This document shows positions 5,414-8,477 of a DNA stretch of 8,477 nt, one piece after another. Position 1 is the first letter of the stretch. Each line of letters begins with the position of its first letter. The stretch lies in contig DAOVRZ010000154.1 of the NCBI GenBank assembly GCA_030627905.1, forward strand, positions 1 through 8,477, written 5' to 3'. Position numbers and translations under genes: made by a program. The notes under the pieces were generated by a model. That model was not told where the DNA came from. It searched no databases and saw only the letters and a program-made list of their open reading frames with translations. The DNA is from JAGMES01 sp023128035. GTDB taxonomy: Bacteria > Bacillota > Halanaerobiia > DY22613.

Positions 5414-7501
5414 CTAATTTTTAAATTGATTAATTTCCTTCTCAATTTCTAGAGCCAATTGATGTAGATTTTGTGTATATGTAGTGATTTTCTCTGCCAT
5501 TATCAATTGTTCCTCAGTTGAGGCAGAAACGCTCTCCGCATTTGCTGAAGATTGCTGAGCCGCTGCAGAAACAGTTCGAATCAATTCTACAAATCCATCT
5601 TTTCTATTAGTCATCTCTCGATTATATTCCTGAATACCTTTTGCTTCATCTAACAATAATGTGAAACTTTTTATCATATCATTAAAGATTAGTTCTGTTT
5701 CATTAATAGCTTTTGTTTGATTCTCCCGAACCTTTATCGATTTTTGTATTGCTTCTACTGCCATCCTCGACTGATTCTGAATCTTTTCTATTAGTCTATT
5801 AATATGATCTGCCGCAGTTCCTGATTGTTCTGCCAGTTTACGTATCTCCTCTGCCACTACAGCAAAACCTCTACCATTTTCTCCGGCTCTGGCTGCTTCA
5901 ATAGACGCATTTAAAGCTAACAAATTAGTTTGCGTTGAAATGTGACCGATTGTGTTGGTAATACTGCCAATCTCATCTGACATCTGATTCATCCTGGTAA
6001 CAATATCATTCACTTTAGCATCCGATTCTGCAGTGTCCCCTGAAGCTTTAATTAGCAATGTCATGATCTCCTTACCATTTTGTGTCTGAGTCACTTTTTC
6101 TGCAAAAATATCTCCTATTCTCTGAGTAGCTTCATCTACAGTATCAATCTGCTCAGCTAATTTTTCAATCTCTCTAACACCATCTTCTAAATGCTTTGCC
6201 TGATCATTATTTACCGTTGCTACTTCTTCAATCGAATGAGCAATACTTTGAGTTGCAAAATTCATCTTACCTGTAATTTCTGATAGAGAATAAGATGATT
6301 CTTTTGTGATATTAGAAGAATTTTTGAGCTGTATAATTATTTTTTCAAAACTTTCCGCCATTTTATTAAAGTTATTTGTCAAACTTATAATTTCTTTATT
6401 TCCTCGTATCTCAATTCTCTCTCTCAAATTACCTTGAGCAAATCGGTTCATTGTCTGCTCAATCTTACGAATTGGATTTGCTATCCAATTAGAAATACAA
6501 ATAGTGACTATTAGTACAAGACAAAAAAGAAATGCACCAAAGATTAGATTCCCTTTCCGAACATCATAAATCATTTTCATAGCAATTTTTCGATCTTGGA
6601 ATGTAAAAACTGCCCAGTTTGCCGAATTACCAGATAAAAGGATTGGAGAATATGCACTAATTAGTATGTTATCATTTACATCTATGTAAAAGTCTTCTGT
6701 CACACCACTTTTTCCATCTAAAGCCAATCCTACAATCTTTAAAAATGTTTCAGAAGTTTCAAATGGAACTTCTTCGGTCATATGATTTCCTTTTTCATCA
6801 AAAATTGGATTACCATCCTTATCATATATCAAAGATTTTTTTCTCAAAGTCTTATAGTTATAAATTTCTTTTACTTTTTGTTGATACTCCTCAGGAGCAG
6901 CAACTACAACTCCTTCCCCATCTAATATAATAGCGTAAATTCCATTTTCATTAGTAAGCTTATCCACAATTTCTTGAACTATGTCAAGTGTAAAATCAGA
7001 GGCCACAACACCAATCATTTTTTGATGATCAAACATAGGTATAATAATTGAAGTACATGGTGCATTTCCAGATAATGAATAATATGACTTACTAACATAA
7101 GGTTTTCGTTCAGATAAAGCTTTTTGAAACCACCAGCGGTTATATCTGTTTCCTAACTGCCCTGAAGACCTGGCCGTTTGCATACCATCCATTTTCTGCA
7201 CATACAGCAGATCAAAATATTGATTCCTTTCTATTGCACTCATCAAAGTACTTCTCTGCTTGGCAGGATCAAAACTAATCATATTTGCATCATATGCTAA
7301 GTCTTCTGTACATGTATAGGCCTTACTAATAAATTCACCTATATTGTTAGCCAAGGCTATTGCCAAAACCTTATTCTGAGTCTTAATCTGCTCCTTATAT
7401 TCCCTTTTCATAAGATAATCACTACGAATAGAGGATACAATAAACGGAACTAGTACCAGTACAACCAAAATTACAATAAGCTCGTTTTTAATTGATCTCA
7501 T
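5414..7501 (-). CDS. Methyl-accepting chemotaxis protein with dCache sensor and HAMP
   Basis: A 695-residue membrane chemoreceptor that would signal through CheW/CheA to the flagellar motor. Order: TM helix about 8-25, extracellular double Cache domain about 28-310, TM helix about 318-340, HAMP about 341-392 (starting at NPIRKIEQ), then the coiled-coil signalling domain to the C-terminus. The hairpin tip is present, with TNLLALNASIEAARAGE (525-541) and GRGFAVVAEEIRKLAEQS (543-560). In the membrane-distal Cache module YNRWWFQKA (120-128), tyrosines 135 and 140/141 and D169 recall the amino-acid-binding dCache motif (R-x-W-[YF]...Y...D), so an amino acid or amine ligand is possible but unproven. 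There is no C-terminal NWETF-type CheR tether. A G-rich ribosome binding site lies about 7 nt before the ATG. No chemotaxis genes are adjacent, so it is an orphan receptor. I see no strong terminator after it. Confidence 0.94.
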   Translation of the reverse strand: MRSIKNELIVILVVLVLVPFIVSSIRSDYLMKREYKEQIKTQNKVLAIALANNIGEFISKAYTCTEDLAYDANMISFDPAKQRSTLMSAIERNQYFDLLYVQKMDGMQTARSSGQLGNRYNRWWFQKALSERKPYVSKSYYSLSGNAPCTSIIIPMFDHQKMIGVVASDFTLDIVQEIVDKLTNENGIYAIILDGEGVVVAAPEEYQQKVKEIYNYKTLRKKSLIYDKDGNPIFDEKGNHMTEEVPFETSETFLKIVGLALDGKSGVTEDFYIDVNDNILISAYSPILLSGNSANWAVFTFQDRKIAMKMIYDVRKGNLIFGAFLFCLVLIVTICISNWIANPIRKIEQTMNRFAQGNLRERIEIRGNKEIISLTNNFNKMAESFEKIIIQLKNSSNITKESSYSLSEITGKMNFATQSIAHSIEEVATVNNDQAKHLEDGVREIEKLAEQIDTVDEATQRIGDIFAEKVTQTQNGKEIMTLLIKASGDTAESDAKVNDIVTRMNQMSDEIGSITNTIGHISTQTNLLALNASIEAARAGENGRGFAVVAEEIRKLAEQSGTAADHINRLIEKIQNQSRMAVEAIQKSIKVRENQTKAINETELIFNDMIKSFTLLLDEAKGIQEYNREMTNRKDGFVELIRTVSAAAQQSSANAESVSASTEEQLIMAEKITTYTQNLHQLALEIEKEINQFKN

Positions 7502-7570
7502 CCTAAATCCCCCCCATAGAATTACGTTATCTTCGGAAATTTTTTTACCGAATTGTCATCCCGTTACATA

Positions 7571-7599
7571 ATTATACCATCTTTACAAAGAAATTTAAA
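7571..7599 (-). promoter_or_regulatory. Sigma-A-type promoter of the chemoreceptor gene
   Basis: On the minus strand TTTAAA (7594-7599) is followed after 17 nt by a perfect TATAAT (7571-7576). TGG before it makes an extended -10 (TGnTATAAT). Transcription would start about 62 nt before the ATG. The leader contains a small stem TTCGG/CCGAA (7532-7552) of unknown role. I see no sigma-D (flagellar) promoter and no c-di-GMP riboswitch. Confidence 0.6.
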
Positions 7600-7655
7600 C
7601 GTCTTTTCGTAATTTTTTGTTAAAAATATTTTAAATTTGACCAATTGTTATATAA

Positions 7656-7687
7656 TAAAAAGAACTTTGAGTGATCCTCAAAGTTCT
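7656..7687 (-). terminator. Rho-independent terminator after the DUF3298 gene
   Basis: AGAACTTTGAG and CTCAAAGTTCT (7661-7687) form a perfect 11-bp stem with a 5-nt loop. On the minus strand it is followed by TTTTATTATA. It isolates the chemoreceptor promoter from transcription of the truncated gene upstream. Confidence 0.88.
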
Positions 7688-7772
7688 TGTTCTTCGTTAT
7701 ATTGGTTAATAAGGTAATATTTTATAATAAACCATCACTAATATCATATTCTTTTATTTAGGGAATATTTAT

Positions 7773-8174
7773 TCAATAATTATTTTGCATCCTAGATATA
7801 GGAATTTCAAATGTTGGCATCCCTGAAGAATAAGGTGCGATTTCATATAAGCTAAAATAAATTACGATATTATCGTCTTCTATGTAAAATGGAGGGTCAT
7901 CTGAAATACTAATAAAGTCACCTTCAAAGTATAACTCTTTCTCTTCCTCAATCTGCTTTTTGATCTCCTCATTAATAATTTCTTTGTAATCTTCTCTATC
8001 CGCAAACTCCTTCAGTGAAAGTTGATTACCTGTTTTAAGGTCAATATTGTAACTCTCAAGATAATACATTCCATGTGCTCCACCAGTATATTCATAATAA
8101 GTTATGCCTAAACTTAATAAGTCATTATTTAATAAAGTAACCTGATGATTAGCCCACAAAAAGTAGTCGCACAA
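7773..8174 (-). CDS. 5'-truncated DUF3298 (RsiV-like) domain protein, probable gene remnant
   Basis: The 133-residue frame carries a recognisable DUF3298 domain. YYEYTGGAHGMYYLESYNID (26-45), LKTGNQLSLKEFADRED and the closing FYIEDDNIVIYFSLYEIAPY are typical. Relatives, including the anti-sigma factor and lysozyme receptor RsiV, are usually about twice as long, with an N-terminal membrane anchor or signal peptide and a DUF4163 region. None of these is present. The family-like sequence begins around NHQVTLLNNDLL (9-20). The residues before it (CDYFLWA) are encoded by the repeat at 8145-8171, and an in-frame stop lies a few codons upstream. The frame can only start at TTG (8174), with AAAGAGGTG as a possible ribosome binding site inside the stem of the preceding terminator. 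The coding part shows no internal frameshift, so the break may be recent. Probably non-functional without export signals; role unknown. Confidence 0.72.
   Translation of the reverse strand: MCDYFLWANHQVTLLNNDLLSLGITYYEYTGGAHGMYYLESYNIDLKTGNQLSLKEFADREDYKEIINEEIKKQIEEEKELYFEGDFISISDDPPFYIEDDNIVIYFSLYEIAPYSSGMPTFEIPISRMQNNY
8145..8171 (+). repeat. 27-bp copy of the palindromic element's end at the broken DUF3298 gene
   Basis: The 27 bases are the exact reverse complement of 5188-5214, including CCACAAAAAGTAGTCGCA (8154-8171) and the outer ATGATTAGC. Beyond GTCGCA the sequence departs from the palindrome. The position coincides with the truncation of the DUF3298 coding sequence. It looks like one end of a related element, or a recombination scar. 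If it is an element end, that element extends to the right. Confidence 0.8.
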
Positions 8175-8223
8175 AAATATGCACCTCTTTCATTTTACCA
8201 TACAAATGAATAGAGGTGCATAT
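8173..8223 (-). terminator. Long hairpin terminator of the PD-(D/E)XK gene
   Basis: ATATGCACCTCT (8177-8188) pairs with AGAGGTGCATAT (8212-8223). Inside, TTCATTT (8189-8195) pairs with AAATGAA (8204-8210), leaving an 8-nt loop. That makes a 19-bp stem with one bulged base. On the minus strand a T-tract follows directly. It lies about 18 bases after the stop of the gene at 8241. The plus strand has the weaker TTATTTT, so it may also work in that direction. Confidence 0.82.
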
Positions 8224-8240
8224 TATTTTAAGGATACATA

Positions 8241-8477
8241 TTAGTCAAGTTTGTATTTCTCCACACACTCATCTCCCACAAAAACCAATACCCATTTGAG
8301 GAATTTGTTTCGCTTCTTAAACTCTTCACTATTTTTATAAGACAAAAGTTGATCTTTACCCATTTCTAACTTTTCTGCAACAATGGTCTGACCTTTCTTT
8401 TTATAGTCGGCCTTTTTGATGTATTTTACTTCAATTAGTCCTTCATATATGTTCTCATCTCTATCAGGATGTTGGAA
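8241..8477 (-). CDS. C-terminal part of a PD-(D/E)XK nuclease-fold protein (AAA-ATPase-like/DUF1703 type), partial
   Basis: The last 78 codons of a gene whose beginning lies beyond the right edge. YEGLIEVKYIKKADYKKK (residues 11-28 of the visible part) contains the E-x-K strand (E16, K18) of the PD-(D/E)XK active site. It is followed by a helix with QLLSYKNSEEFKKRN and the strand KWVLVFVGDECVEKYKL near the end. This arrangement is typical of the C-terminal PDDEXK_9 domain of proteins with an N-terminal AAA-ATPase-like domain, common in multiple copies in Clostridia and Bacteroidetes. Their function is not settled; links to mobile DNA or toxin-like roles have been suggested. The frame is intact to a TAA at 8241 and is followed by the hairpin terminator. 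The upstream partial D motif and ATPase domain are not in view. Confidence 0.75.
   Translation of the reverse strand, partial: FQHPDRDENIYEGLIEVKYIKKADYKKKGQTIVAEKLEMGKDQLLSYKNSEEFKKRNKFLKWVLVFVGDECVEKYKLD

Noticed and set aside
6745..6930. 61-codon plus-strand open frame
   Set aside because: It lies antisense inside the chemoreceptor sensor domain and has a biased Phe/Leu/Gln composition from the reversed codons.
7502..7570. c-di-GMP riboswitch in the chemoreceptor leader
   Set aside because: Only a 5-bp stem (TTCGG/CCGAA) is present; the conserved core of that riboswitch is absent and the leader is too short.

Overview
The window is AT-rich, and every recognisable gene lies on the minus strand, so transcription runs from high to low coordinates. 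The 446-residue Pgi, AGGAGG-type ribosome binding sites, A/T-ending codons and a dCache-type chemoreceptor fit a low-GC Bacillota, probably an anaerobe of the Clostridia or Halanaerobiia. No marker fixes the genus.

Read in the direction of transcription, the right edge (8241-8477) holds the C-terminal end of a PD-(D/E)XK nuclease-fold protein of the AAA-ATPase-like/DUF1703 kind, followed by a long hairpin terminator. Next comes a DUF3298 (RsiV-like) gene that has lost its N-terminal half. Its new 5' end lies inside a 27-bp repeat, and it has its own strong terminator. A separate promoter then drives a 695-residue methyl-accepting chemotaxis protein. The MCP-pgi gap (5066-5413) contains a nearly perfect palindromic element of about 119 bp, placed directly before the ribosome binding site of pgi (glucose-6-phosphate isomerase). 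The arms of this palindrome share their terminal sequence with the repeat at the broken DUF3298 gene. A RimJ/RimL-type GNAT acetyltransferase follows pgi.

The left part holds a compact molybdenum cofactor operon, moeA-moaC-mogA, with 24-nt and 12-nt gaps and a clear terminator after mogA. MoaC makes cyclic pyranopterin monophosphate. MogA adenylylates molybdopterin and MoeA inserts the metal. MoaA, MoaD/MoaE and a molybdoenzyme must be encoded elsewhere. This MoeA is divergent at several normally conserved active-site motifs.

The last 540 bases hold no recognisable gene. They contain a nested hairpin resembling the right end of an IS200/IS605 element, a structured AT-rich inverted repeat, and a GC-richer block of unknown nature running off the window edge.

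I see no coherent new multi-gene system. The most interesting signals are the palindromic repeat in the pgi leader with its partial copy at the broken gene, the divergent MoeA, and the strand-asymmetric hairpin at 310-402.
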